Position numbers and translations under genes: made by a program | Shown here: positions 1 through 8,558 of the stretch, in pieces | How positions within the stretch are numbered: position 1 is the first letter of the stretch | Layout of the letters: every line of letters starts with the position of its first letter | Source: Verrucomicrobiia bacterium | Lineage (GTDB): Bacteria > Verrucomicrobiota > Verrucomicrobiia > Limisphaerales > Fontisphaeraceae | Assembly (NCBI GenBank): GCA_026414565.1 | Contig: JAOAIT010000018.1 | Span: forward strand, 124,001-188,000 | Length of the DNA: 64,000 bases | Direction: 5' to 3' | Notes under the pieces: model-generated | The model's database searches: none | Seen by the model: only the letters and a program-made list of their open reading frames with translations | Told to the model about the DNA's origin: nothing

Positions 1-1
1 G

Positions 2-481
2 GCGGCTGATCAGGCTCTGGTTGCGGTGCGGGCGGTGGGTCGAGCCCTGCCCGGCTTTGCCCCTCACGTGGAAAGGGCGGTGCAAAACCAGGCGTCCGCC
101 GGCAAAATTGATGTCACCACGGTTTTGAAGCAGGCCCAGGAAATGGCTGCCGTGGCAGCCCAGGAAGAAAAACGAAAAGAGGCAGAACGTGCGGTAACCA
201 CGGCCATGGCCCAGCAACCTGTGGCCAGCCCGGTACGCACGTTACCCGATGGCAAAGTCGAACTGCAAAACCTGGGCAACTATGCTGCGAGTGAACTGGC
301 GCGCGCAAATCAGTCCACCGCCAAACCCGCCCAGCCCTCGCTCGCCGTGGCCTCGGCCTCGGCAGCTTTCAAGGCGCCGGCCAAGGCGGTTTCTCCGGCA
401 AGTTTGAAAGTGCCCAGTCCGGAGCAGGTGAAATCGCAGGTGGACGATTTGGTCAGGCCCAACAACTATAATCGGCCTTGA
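2..481 (+). CDS. C-terminal part of an unrecognised Ala-rich protein (5' truncated by window edge)
   Basis: The frame is open from base 2 without a stop, so the gene starts upstream of the window; a GTG at 26 is only an internal candidate start. The visible 159 residues are rich in Ala, Val, Gln and Pro. A charged stretch around residues 43-65 (several Glu, Lys and Gln) looks helical and could be a short coiled coil, and the rest appears low-complexity and probably flexible. There is no membrane segment and no recognisable catalytic motif in the visible part. I do not recognise the family. Reality as a coding region is supported by the long open frame in phase with the window edge, not by homology. 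Confidence 0.55.
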   Translation, partial: AADQALVAVRAVGRALPGFAPHVERAVQNQASAGKIDVTTVLKQAQEMAAVAAQEEKRKEAERAVTTAMAQQPVASPVRTLPDGKVELQNLGNYAASELARANQSTAKPAQPSLAVASASAAFKAPAKAVSPASLKVPSPEQVKSQVDDLVRPNNYNRP

Positions 482-796
482 ACAGGCTATGGTGGGCGAT
501 GGCCATCTCTCACCTGAAACAAGTTCATGGCGGGGCCGGCGCCGGTTTCCGTTTTTTTCCTGTTCTGGCCTCTGCCAAGCTGCGCTGCACGGGTACTGAG
601 CATTTGCAACGGAGGGGCGCCGCGGACGGAAAACGATGCCGCAGCGGTCAGTGGCCGGGAAGCGCCCCTGGGAAGTGCGAAAGGCATCGTGCGCACCATG
701 CAACGCCAAACACGCATACAGGTTATGAAATCGGCAGGCCGGCAAAGTGCCCACGGTTTTTCAACCGTTTTTCACCGTTTTGAGTCATTCAGGCTT
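482..796. other. Intergenic region with T-rich stretches upstream of the first giant gene
   Basis: These 315 bases lie between the stop of the first gene and the chosen ATG of the giant gene. The giant gene's frame is open back to about 527 but the encoded residues there look random. A GC palindrome (ccggcgccgg near 537-546) precedes a run of seven T at about 551-558 and could be a weak terminator of the upstream gene, although it has no loop. Three T-tracts near 757-781 are described separately. No tRNA or convincing small gene is seen. Confidence 0.4.
753..781. promoter_or_regulatory. Three phased T-tracts in repeated 'accgttttt' units
   Basis: The motif (a)ccgttttt occurs in three near copies with T-tracts at 757-761, 768-772 and 778-781, spaced 11 and 10 bases, about one helical turn. 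Phased A/T tracts bend DNA, and the unit repetition could also be an operator. It ends about 15 bases before the proposed ATG at 797, so it could act on transcription or lie in a short leader. Function is inferred; no clear -35/-10 pair was recognised. Confidence 0.3.
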
Positions 797-3700
797 ATGA
801 ACCAATATGCTCGTTTGTGGGGGATGGGACTGGCTCTTGTCCTGGGAATTTTCCCAACCTCCGCCGTCGTGCCTGGGCCCGCACAAACAACGGTTAACAA
901 CACCACGCTGGTCATATCCGCCAACAGTCACGCCAGCGACACGGTCAGCGTCATCAACAACGGCCTGCTCAAAGGCAACGGCACTGTTGCCAATCTTTCT
1001 GTCAGCGCTACCGGACGGATCAATCCCGGCGCCAGTCCGGGGACGATTACGGTGGTGGGTGACGCCACTTGGGGGCCGGCTGGCATATACGAGTGGGAAA
1101 TCAATGATGCGCTCGGCACGGCGGGGGCAGACCCCGGTTGGGATTTGCTGCAGGTGGGCAACAATCTTAACATCACTGCAACACCAGCCAACCGCTTTGT
1201 GGTCAAAATTATTACCCTGAATGGTGGCTCCCCTGGCGCCATGGCCAACTTCAACAAACTGCAACCCTACACTTGGAAGATTGCCAGCGCCACCAACATT
1301 GTGGGATTCGCGCTCAACAAATTCATCTTGGACGTCTCCGGTGTGGTCAATGATTTCTCGGGAGGCGAATTTGCGCTGGTCCAGTCCGGCAATGACATCC
1401 TGGTTTGCTATTTTCCGAACCCTGTCATTACCGTGGGGCCGGGGGGCGATTATGCCTCCATTCAAGCCGCGGTGAATGACGCCCTTCCCCAGTCGGTAAT
1501 TCTCGTTTATGCCGACACCTACATAGAAAACGTAGCCATCAACAAGCCACTCACCCTGCTCGGCCCCAATTTTGGGAAGGCCGGCAGCAACCCGGGGCGG
1601 GGACCGGAAGCGGTGGTGATGTCCGCTGTAAATGACCCCGAGGATGCGGTCATCTTTGCCATTCTCGCCTCCAACGTGGTGGTGGACGGGTTTTACTTTG
1701 ATGGGGACAATCCGATGTTGACCGGCGGTTACACCGTCGGGACGGCCGATGTCAATGCCGCCGTGGGCATTCAAAACAGCACAAGCATCCTCAATCCATT
1801 CACCCAGGTGGAGCATGTCACAGTGCAAAACAATGTGTTTAAGAACTTCAGCTATGGCGGCATTTACCTGGAGGTAAATTATCTCTCCAGCCGCTCCTGG
1901 AATTACATCCGACACAATTATTTTGAGCAGCAATGGGAGGGGCTGCAGCTCTATGCCATCCACGCGGTAATTGACAGCAACGTCATGACCAATGTGGGGC
2001 GGGGGTTGAGCGTGCATGCGGTGGCAGCGGCGGCGGCGACGGGATTTAATCCGGCCATCAACAACAACACCATCACCCTGGGAGGGGGCGGGGTGTGGAA
2101 TCCCCTGGCCACCCGCAACGCGGGAATTTGGGTTAATTTCTTCCGGGGCGGGGCGCCGGCCTATGGGTTGACCAACAACGTCGTCCAGGCGCCGGTGGCG
2201 GTGTCCAATCCTTTATTTGGTTTCCTGGTGCAGGCGGTATTTGAGGGGCGGACGGTGACGCTAGCCAACAACCAGGTCCATGGTTTTGGTCATTTGGAGG
2301 CTGGCATGCACTTTTTGCACTGTGCCACGGACACGACCATTACGGTGCAAGGAGGAGAAATCAATAACGTTCAGATTGCGGGCATCCGGGGGGTGACCTA
2401 CGATCCTGGTTCCAGCACGACTACCACCACCAATCCGGTGAAAGTAGCCGTTGCTGGGACGGTCATTCGCCATGTGCCCGGCGGGGCCGGCGTGTTATTC
2501 AGCAATCCCACCTTAGATACCAGCAAGGCCGCAGCCCTGACCTTGCAGAGCGGAGTGGTCATTACCAACGCTGGGACAGGCATTGCCTTGCGGGGGCAGG
2601 GGGCCTCGCTCAGTTTGCCCGGAGCACTGCCGGTGCGTTTGGATGCAGTGGGAACCTACATTGATTTGCAAAGCAATGGAGGGACGGTACCGGTTTCCAA
2701 CGTGGATGCGACGCAGGTATTATTTGACGGGGTATTGGGGGTTGGGATGAGTGAGGCGCAGGGATTTGCGGTGGAGGACAAGGTGGGGCACAAGCTGGAC
2801 GAGGCGGGGCGGGGATTGGTGGTATGGCGGGCGGGGCATTATTATGTGACGACCAACAGTGGGAGCATTGCGCGGGCGGTGGGGCCGGCGGTGGGAGGGG
2901 ATGTGGTGCATGTGGCGGCGGGGGTGTATGCGGAGGCGGTGTACATCAATGAGGCGCTGGCGTTGGTGGGGCCGGGGGTGGTGAGCGGGGCGGTATTTAC
3001 GTATGAGGGGCAGGCGTTGGTGGTGAGCAACAATTTCTTTGGGGGGAGTGTGTTGGTGGTGACCAATGGGGCGGTGGTGAGCGGGGTGGGGACGGTGGGG
3101 GGGTTGCGGGTCAAGCGTGGGGGCGAGGTGCGGCCGGGGGCGAGTCCTGGGGTGCTGACGGTGGCGGGGGATGTGGAGTGGGCGGAGGACGGGGTGTATG
3201 AGTGGGAGATAGCCGATGCGACGGGGGGTGAGGGGGTGGGATGGGATTTGTTGCAGGTGGGGAACGATTTGCAGGTGACGGCGACGTTGGCCGATCCGCT
3301 GGTGTTGAAGGTGGTGGGGACGCCGGTGAATTTCAATCCGGCCAATGCGTACACCTGGCGGGTGGCGCAGGTGGGGGGGAGTTTGATTGGGTTTAGCGGG
3401 GGGAAGGTGGTTTTGGATTTGAGTGGTTTTGGGCATGCGTACACGGGGACGTTTGTGGTGGTGTCGGTGGGGAACGATGTGGTGGTGAAGTATTTGCCGA
3501 CGACGGGGGTGTTGACGGTGGATGCTGGGGGGGGCGGGGATTATTTTACGATTCAGGCGGCGGTGAATGCGGCGGCGCCGGGGAACACGATTATTGTGTA
3601 TCCTGGGGTGTATGTGGAGAATGTGACGAACATCAACAAGGCGAATTTGAAGTTGGTGGGGCCCAATGACGGGGTGGAGGGTTTTGGGGTGCGTGGGCCG

Positions 3701-6700
3701 GAGGCGGAGGTGCGGCCGGCGGTGAACGATCCGGTGTTTAGCGGGTTGTTTGAGGTGATGGCCAGCGGGGTGGAGGTGCGGGGGTTCAAGTTTGAGGGGG
3801 ACAATCCGTTGTTGAGCGGGGGTGAGGCGGTGGGCAGTGCGGATGCCAATGTGGCGGCGGGGGTGTACAACAGTGCCAATGTGGATCATGTGGTGGTGCG
3901 GGACAATGTGTTTCGGAATCTGGCGATGGCGGGGGTGTATTGGTACATTGACGACGGGTCGAATCGTTCGTGGAACTACATTGATCGGAACAAGTTTGAG
4001 CAGATGCGGGAGGGGGTGCAGGTGTATGGGATGCATGTGGGGGTGCGGCGGAATGTGATGGTGAATGTGGGGATGGGGGTGAGTGTGCATGGGGTGGCGG
4101 TGGCGTCGGACATGGGTTTTGTGTCGGAGGTGTCGCACAACGAGGTGGAGTTGGGGGCGGAGGATGTGTGGTATGTGGGGAACACGCGGACGGTGGGTTT
4201 GTGGGTGAACTATCGGCGGGGGGGTGCGCCGGAGCTGGTGGTGAGCAACAACGTGGTGCGGATGCCGGTGGGGGCGGTGGGTGAGTTGCAGGGGATTCAG
4301 TTGCAGACGGTGTTGGAGGGGCGGGTGGTGACGGTGGTGAGCAATGTGGTGGAGGGGATGGGTCATGGGGCTGTGGGGGTGTATGGGTTGAATTTGGCGC
4401 CGGGCACTGGGGTGGTGGTGCGTGGGGGGGTGGTGAGCGGGGTGAATGGGGCTGGGGTGCGGGTGGCGACGCATGATGGGGTGTGGGGGGATGCGGAGGT
4501 GCGGTTGGGGGTGGAGGGTTTGGCGGTGCGGGATGTGGTTGGGGGGCGTGGTTTGGAGGTTTTATCGTCGAATGTGGATCCGACCAAGGCGGCGAAGCTG
4601 GTGGTGCAGGGGGGTGTGGTGGTGAGCAATGCGGCGGTGGGGGTGTGGGTGAGCGGGGCGGGGGCGGAGGTGAGTTTTGCGGGGAGCAGTGCGGCCAATC
4701 TCCAGGCGGTGGGCAACTACATTGAACTGGCAAGCAACGGCTTCACCGTGCCCACGAATGATGTTCTCGCGGTGGAAGTCTTCTTTGATGGTGTTAAAGG
4801 GGATGCCATGACGCCGGCCCAGTTGTTCGCCACGGAAGACAAGATAACTCACAAGGTGGACGACGTGAATCGCGGGCTGGTGATTTGGAAGGATTTGCAT
4901 ACTTTTGTTACGCCGGCTGTCGGGAACATCCAGAATGGCGTGGACGCGGCGCCTTCGGAGCAGACACTGAACATCGCCGGGGGCACGTACAGTGGGAATG
5001 TGAATGTGGCGGATATTTTGGATGTTTCCATCGGCACGACCAATGCCACAGCCCAGGTAGTTCAGAACGGCGATCTGGCGTTAAATTCGTTCGCGCGATG
5101 GATGATTGAAATCAATGGCACCACCCCGGGTACTGATTTTGATCAGATCGTGGTTAATGGCGCCGTGGATTTGGGGGGGGCCGCTTTGTCGGCCAGGGTG
5201 ACGGTTGCCATTCCTCCCGCCACGGAATTAATCATCATTGCTAATGACGGCACGGACGCGGTCACCGGTACCTTCTCCGGCCTACCCAACTTGGCGCCCA
5301 TCACAATTGACGGGCAGGACTTTATTGTGCGCTACAATGGTGGTGACGGCAATGATGTGGTATTGCGGCGCGTTTTTCCCAATGTTGCCCCCACGTTGAT
5401 TGACAAGGTTGTCGTGTTGAATCCGCAGGCGGAAGACAGCCCGATGCCGGTGGGCGCAGTGGGGACCCCCATAACGACGTTGGTTAGTTTTGTGGGTTCG
5501 GGTGGCATTGAAAACGTGACCGATCCTGATAGCGGGGCGGTCACCGGCATTGCGGTGATCGGAGCGGACACCATGCACGGCACATGGTATTTCACCATTG
5601 ATGGAGGTGCCACATGGAATGCCCTGGGAGCTGTCAGTGGCACTTCAGCGCGCTTGTTGGCGGCCAATGCGGCAACCCGCCTGTATTTTGTGGGCAATCC
5701 GGATTGGAACGGCACACTCAGCAGCGCGTTGACTTTCCGCGCGTGGGATCAAACCTATGGGGTCAACGGGCAGGGGGGCGTGGACACATCCTACAACGGA
5801 TTGGATTCGGCCTTTTCCAGCCAGACCGACACTGCCGCCCTGGTGGTGTGGGAGGTCAATGATCCACCGGTGGCGGGCACCGATACCGCCGGCCCGGTGC
5901 TTGAGGACACGCCGCTGGTGTTTCCGGCTGCGCCGTTAATCTCCAATGATCTGCCTGCTCCACCCAGCGTAACGAATGAAAGCGGGCAGAGCTTGACGGT
6001 GGTGGGCGTGTTGGCCACCACCCTTTACGGCGGAACAGCCAGTTATTTCAGCGGAAACATTACCTATAACCCGCCGCCTAACTTCAACGGGACGGATGTG
6101 CTCTACTACCAGGTGCAGGACAATGGCACGAGCAATGGCTCACCCGATCCTAAGACGGCCATTGGGATGGTGTTAATCACGGTGACTCCAGATCCGGTGG
6201 ATGATTTGCGGCCGTATTTCTTCTACGCCGCCACGAACTTCCCGGCAGGGCTGGGCCCCCACAGCATCGCCGTGGGTGATTTTGATGGTGACTTCATTCT
6301 GGATCTGGCGGTGGCCAATTACAAGACCAACACCGTATCCATATTGCAGGGCAATGGAGCCGGCCATTTCAGTTTATTGAGCGTGGCCAGCGTGGGCACC
6401 AACCCCGCTGCGGTGGTGACGGCTGATTTCAACAACGATACCTTGCCCGATTTGGCGGTGGCCAATGATACCTCCAATAGCGTGACCGTTCTATTGAACC
6501 TGGGAGCGGCCAATTTTGCCGCAACGCATTATCCGGTGGGCTCCAATGCGTTTCATCTGGCTGTGGGCCTGTTCAACGGCGATGCATCACCAGACCTGGC
6601 GGTGGTGAGCTACCTGGAAAACAAGGTGCAAATTATGCTGAATAATGGGGATGGGACTTTCGCTGCGCCCACAAGTTATGCCGTGCAAGGCGGGCCGGTA

Positions 6701-8500
6701 TATGTGGCGGCGGGTCTGCTGAACGGGGATACCTATGTGGATTTGGCGGTGGTCAATTATTTGAGCAATTCCGTTAGCATACTCACCGGCAACGGCATGG
6801 GGGGCTTCAGCTTGAGCACCAACATCACCGTGGGCACGAGTCCAACGGCTTTGGCCCTGGCAGACATTGATAATGATGGTGATTTAGACTTGGTGGTGGT
6901 CAACGAGGGGGATGATACCGTACGGACGTTGTTCAACAACGGTAGCGGTCATTTTGTAACGGGGGCAAATTATTTGGTGGGCGACATGCCTTCGGCCGTG
7001 GTGGTGGCAGACATGAACGCGGACAGCAAACGGGACGTTGTCGTCGCCAATGCCGGGAGCAATTCGGTTTGGGTGCTGGTGGGTAACGGGATGGGTGGCT
7101 TTACCAATTACTACATCGAGGCGGCCACGGCGTTTGGAGTGGGCGATGAACCAGTGGCCCTGGCGTTGGGATTGTTCAATAATGACATTGATCCCGATAT
7201 TGCAGTTGCCAACTTCAGCAGTGACAATGTCAGCATCCTGCTCAATTCCACCCGGTTGAAAGCGTTCCCGCAGTCAGTAACGGTGCCGGAGGACCATCCG
7301 GGATACCCCATCACGCTCACGGGCTGGGGCAATCCCATCTCTTATGTGATTGTAGTGCCGCCGGTCAACGGCACGGTGGGCGGAGGGCCGCTGCCCAACC
7401 TGACTTACACGCCATTCCCGGCCTACAGCGGGCCGGATCAAATAGGTTTTGTGGTGACGGATGGTTATGGGCATACGTCAACAGTGGCGTACGTGACCAT
7501 CAATGTGGCAGACGTGAATGACCCGCCAACCTTTGACATCACCACCAATTTGATTGTGGTGGCGGAAGACTCGCCGTTGCTCACCTTCTATGGTTTTGCG
7601 TACAATATCTCGGTGGGGCCACCGAATGAAGCCGGCCAGATTTATCGGTTCATCACCAGCAACAACAACAGTGGTTTGTTCATCAGCCAGCCCACCGTGC
7701 GTTCCAGCGGCAATCTTGATTTCCGGCCGGCGCCCAATGCACACGGCTCGGCACTGGTGACCGTCTGGATGCAAGACAATGGCGGCACCAACAATGGCGG
7801 GTGGGACATTTCTGTGCCCAAGCAATTCACCATCCAGGTCACCAATGTTAACGATCCGCCAGTGGTCTTCCCGGCTTCGGTGGTCAGCCAGCGGGTGCCA
7901 GAGGATACGATCGCGGTCTTCACTTTGGGCTTGTTTGATCTGGAGTCACCAGCCAACACGCTTACTTTGACCGTGACGTCCACGAATCACGCCCTGTTGC
8001 CACCGGTGCCGCCGCACGTGACCTATACCTTTGATCATACCGGCACCAACATGCTGATTTCGTGCCTGCCGGTGACCAACATGCACGGCAAGACGGTGCT
8101 GACCTTTACGATCAGCGATGGCACCAACAGCACCTCCCGCACCACCACCCTCCAGGTGGATCCGGTAAATGACCCGCCGAGCTTTACCATTATCAGTAAT
8201 GTGATTAATTGGACGGGCACCGCCGGCACCTTCACCAGTACAAACTTTATCACTTCGTGGAGCGTGGGACCGCCCAATGAAAGCACGCAGACGCCGTATT
8301 GGTGGATTGTCAATACCAACACTGCGTTGTTCACATCGCAGCCGTTCATCAACAACACCACCAAGGCCTTCAGCTTCAAGCCGAAGACGGGAGTAACAGG
8401 AAGCGTCACGCTGGATCTGTATATGCGTGACAATGGCGGTGGCGCGGTGACCAATTATCAGTTTGGTCCGCTGCAATTGACCATCAATATCACGCCGTAA
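797..8500 (+). CDS. Giant exported protein: duplicated beta-helix modules, FG-GAP/VCBS repeats, cadherin-like domains (2567 aa)
   Basis: The ATG at 797 is chosen because it opens a clear signal peptide (MNQYARLWGMGLALVLGIF..., cleavage near residue 23-25); the frame is open further upstream but without signal-like sequence. About residues 42-660 and 744-1355 are two paralogous units, each with an autotransporter-type repeat (PGASPG..T..GD) followed by a parallel beta-helix with many Asn/Val/Gly turns. Residues about 1690-1800 are cadherin/VCBS-like, about 1808-2152 hold repeated D-x-D-x-D-G-x-x-D-L-A-V-A-N FG-GAP-type blades (for example near 6280-6310), and the C-terminus is again cadherin-like with repeated 'VNDPP' boundaries. 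There is no transmembrane anchor or sorting tail. Probably a secreted or surface adhesin-like or polymer-binding protein. The middle of the gene has a striking G-rich base composition (see separate entry). Function is inferred from fold types only. Confidence 0.85.
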   Translation: MNQYARLWGMGLALVLGIFPTSAVVPGPAQTTVNNTTLVISANSHASDTVSVINNGLLKGNGTVANLSVSATGRINPGASPGTITVVGDATWGPAGIYEWEINDALGTAGADPGWDLLQVGNNLNITATPANRFVVKIITLNGGSPGAMANFNKLQPYTWKIASATNIVGFALNKFILDVSGVVNDFSGGEFALVQSGNDILVCYFPNPVITVGPGGDYASIQAAVNDALPQSVILVYADTYIENVAINKPLTLLGPNFGKAGSNPGRGPEAVVMSAVNDPEDAVIFAILASNVVVDGFYFDGDNPMLTGGYTVGTADVNAAVGIQNSTSILNPFTQVEHVTVQNNVFKNFSYGGIYLEVNYLSSRSWNYIRHNYFEQQWEGLQLYAIHAVIDSNVMTNVGRGLSVHAVAAAAATGFNPAINNNTITLGGGGVWNPLATRNAGIWVNFFRGGAPAYGLTNNVVQAPVAVSNPLFGFLVQAVFEGRTVTLANNQVHGFGHLEAGMHFLHCATDTTITVQGGEINNVQIAGIRGVTYDPGSSTTTTTNPVKVAVAGTVIRHVPGGAGVLFSNPTLDTSKAAALTLQSGVVITNAGTGIALRGQGASLSLPGALPVRLDAVGTYIDLQSNGGTVPVSNVDATQVLFDGVLGVGMSEAQGFAVEDKVGHKLDEAGRGLVVWRAGHYYVTTNSGSIARAVGPAVGGDVVHVAAGVYAEAVYINEALALVGPGVVSGAVFTYEGQALVVSNNFFGGSVLVVTNGAVVSGVGTVGGLRVKRGGEVRPGASPGVLTVAGDVEWAEDGVYEWEIADATGGEGVGWDLLQVGNDLQVTATLADPLVLKVVGTPVNFNPANAYTWRVAQVGGSLIGFSGGKVVLDLSGFGHAYTGTFVVVSVGNDVVVKYLPTTGVLTVDAGGGGDYFTIQAAVNAAAPGNTIIVYPGVYVENVTNINKANLKLVGPNDGVEGFGVRGPEAEVRPAVNDPVFSGLFEVMASGVEVRGFKFEGDNPLLSGGEAVGSADANVAAGVYNSANVDHVVVRDNVFRNLAMAGVYWYIDDGSNRSWNYIDRNKFEQMREGVQVYGMHVGVRRNVMVNVGMGVSVHGVAVASDMGFVSEVSHNEVELGAEDVWYVGNTRTVGLWVNYRRGGAPELVVSNNVVRMPVGAVGELQGIQLQTVLEGRVVTVVSNVVEGMGHGAVGVYGLNLAPGTGVVVRGGVVSGVNGAGVRVATHDGVWGDAEVRLGVEGLAVRDVVGGRGLEVLSSNVDPTKAAKLVVQGGVVVSNAAVGVWVSGAGAEVSFAGSSAANLQAVGNYIELASNGFTVPTNDVLAVEVFFDGVKGDAMTPAQLFATEDKITHKVDDVNRGLVIWKDLHTFVTPAVGNIQNGVDAAPSEQTLNIAGGTYSGNVNVADILDVSIGTTNATAQVVQNGDLALNSFARWMIEINGTTPGTDFDQIVVNGAVDLGGAALSARVTVAIPPATELIIIANDGTDAVTGTFSGLPNLAPITIDGQDFIVRYNGGDGNDVVLRRVFPNVAPTLIDKVVVLNPQAEDSPMPVGAVGTPITTLVSFVGSGGIENVTDPDSGAVTGIAVIGADTMHGTWYFTIDGGATWNALGAVSGTSARLLAANAATRLYFVGNPDWNGTLSSALTFRAWDQTYGVNGQGGVDTSYNGLDSAFSSQTDTAALVVWEVNDPPVAGTDTAGPVLEDTPLVFPAAPLISNDLPAPPSVTNESGQSLTVVGVLATTLYGGTASYFSGNITYNPPPNFNGTDVLYYQVQDNGTSNGSPDPKTAIGMVLITVTPDPVDDLRPYFFYAATNFPAGLGPHSIAVGDFDGDFILDLAVANYKTNTVSILQGNGAGHFSLLSVASVGTNPAAVVTADFNNDTLPDLAVANDTSNSVTVLLNLGAANFAATHYPVGSNAFHLAVGLFNGDASPDLAVVSYLENKVQIMLNNGDGTFAAPTSYAVQGGPVYVAAGLLNGDTYVDLAVVNYLSNSVSILTGNGMGGFSLSTNITVGTSPTALALADIDNDGDLDLVVVNEGDDTVRTLFNNGSGHFVTGANYLVGDMPSAVVVADMNADSKRDVVVANAGSNSVWVLVGNGMGGFTNYYIEAATAFGVGDEPVALALGLFNNDIDPDIAVANFSSDNVSILLNSTRLKAFPQSVTVPEDHPGYPITLTGWGNPISYVIVVPPVNGTVGGGPLPNLTYTPFPAYSGPDQIGFVVTDGYGHTSTVAYVTINVADVNDPPTFDITTNLIVVAEDSPLLTFYGFAYNISVGPPNEAGQIYRFITSNNNSGLFISQPTVRSSGNLDFRPAPNAHGSALVTVWMQDNGGTNNGGWDISVPKQFTIQVTNVNDPPVVFPASVVSQRVPEDTIAVFTLGLFDLESPANTLTLTVTSTNHALLPPVPPHVTYTFDHTGTNMLISCLPVTNMHGKTVLTFTISDGTNSTSRTTTLQVDPVNDPPSFTIISNVINWTGTAGTFTSTNFITSWSVGPPNESTQTPYWWIVNTNTALFTSQPFINNTTKAFSFKPKTGVTGSVTLDLYMRDNGGGAVTNYQFGPLQLTINITP
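920..2780 (+). repeat. Repeat unit A of the giant protein
   Basis: Encodes the first copy of a roughly 2.1-kb module. It shares ordered landmarks with unit B: 'WDLLQVGN' (about 1140 and 3243), 'GGDYxSIQAAVN'-like (about 1443 and 3535), 'GDNP' followed by 'LSGG/LTGG' (about 1705 and 3800), 'RSWNYI' (about 1893 and 3966) and 'EDKVGHK/EDKITHK' (about 2775 and 4838). Base composition of this copy is ordinary up to about 2728. Confidence 0.8.
2728..4695 (+). other. G-rich compositional block inside the giant gene
   Basis: The coding strand becomes extremely G-rich here. Counted by eye, bases 2881-2940 have 37 G and 8 C in 60, and 4321-4380 have 35 G and 5 C, whereas 6241-6300 of the same gene have 19 G and 18 C. 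Codons GTG, GGG, GCG, TTG and CGG dominate, and many runs of four or more G occur. The block starts near the end of unit A and ends just before the matching point of unit B, so it is about one repeat period long. Confidence 0.85.
3026..4860 (+). repeat. Repeat unit B of the giant protein
   Basis: Second copy of the module, same landmark order as unit A at a spacing of about 2.06-2.11 kb. The protein similarity is obvious but nucleotide identity is low, because nearly every codon in this copy ends in G. A partial third module start (residues after 'LVIWKDLHTFVTPA') follows at about 4880-5090. Confidence 0.8.
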
Positions 8501-8521
8501 TTGCGCCTGGGAGCTTTGCTC

Positions 8522-8558
8522 AACCGCCACCGGACAAAAGGTTCGGGTGGCGGTTTTT
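8522..8558 (+). terminator. Strong intrinsic terminator of the first giant gene
   Basis: A perfect 10-bp inverted repeat, aaccgccacc (8522-8531) and ggtggcggtt (8546-8555), with a 14-base loop and a T-run overlapping its right arm (8554-8558), lies 21 bases after the giant gene stop. It also touches the stop codon of the convergent apbE-like gene, separating the two transcription units. Confidence 0.85.

Noticed and set aside
482-796. Small gene at 478-783 overlapping the end of the first gene
   Set aside because: Product is Arg/Gly-rich with no hydrophobic or family pattern, and it has no suitable start region.
785-2017. 410-codon minus-strand frame opposite the first giant gene
   Set aside because: Overlaps the signal peptide and first repeat module of the giant gene on the other strand; composition is random-like.
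2720-4474. 584-codon open frame on the minus strand within the first giant gene
   Set aside because: Its product is His/Pro low complexity and it exists only because the coding strand here is almost all G-ending codons, which removes stop codons from the complement. It is a by-product of the compositional block.
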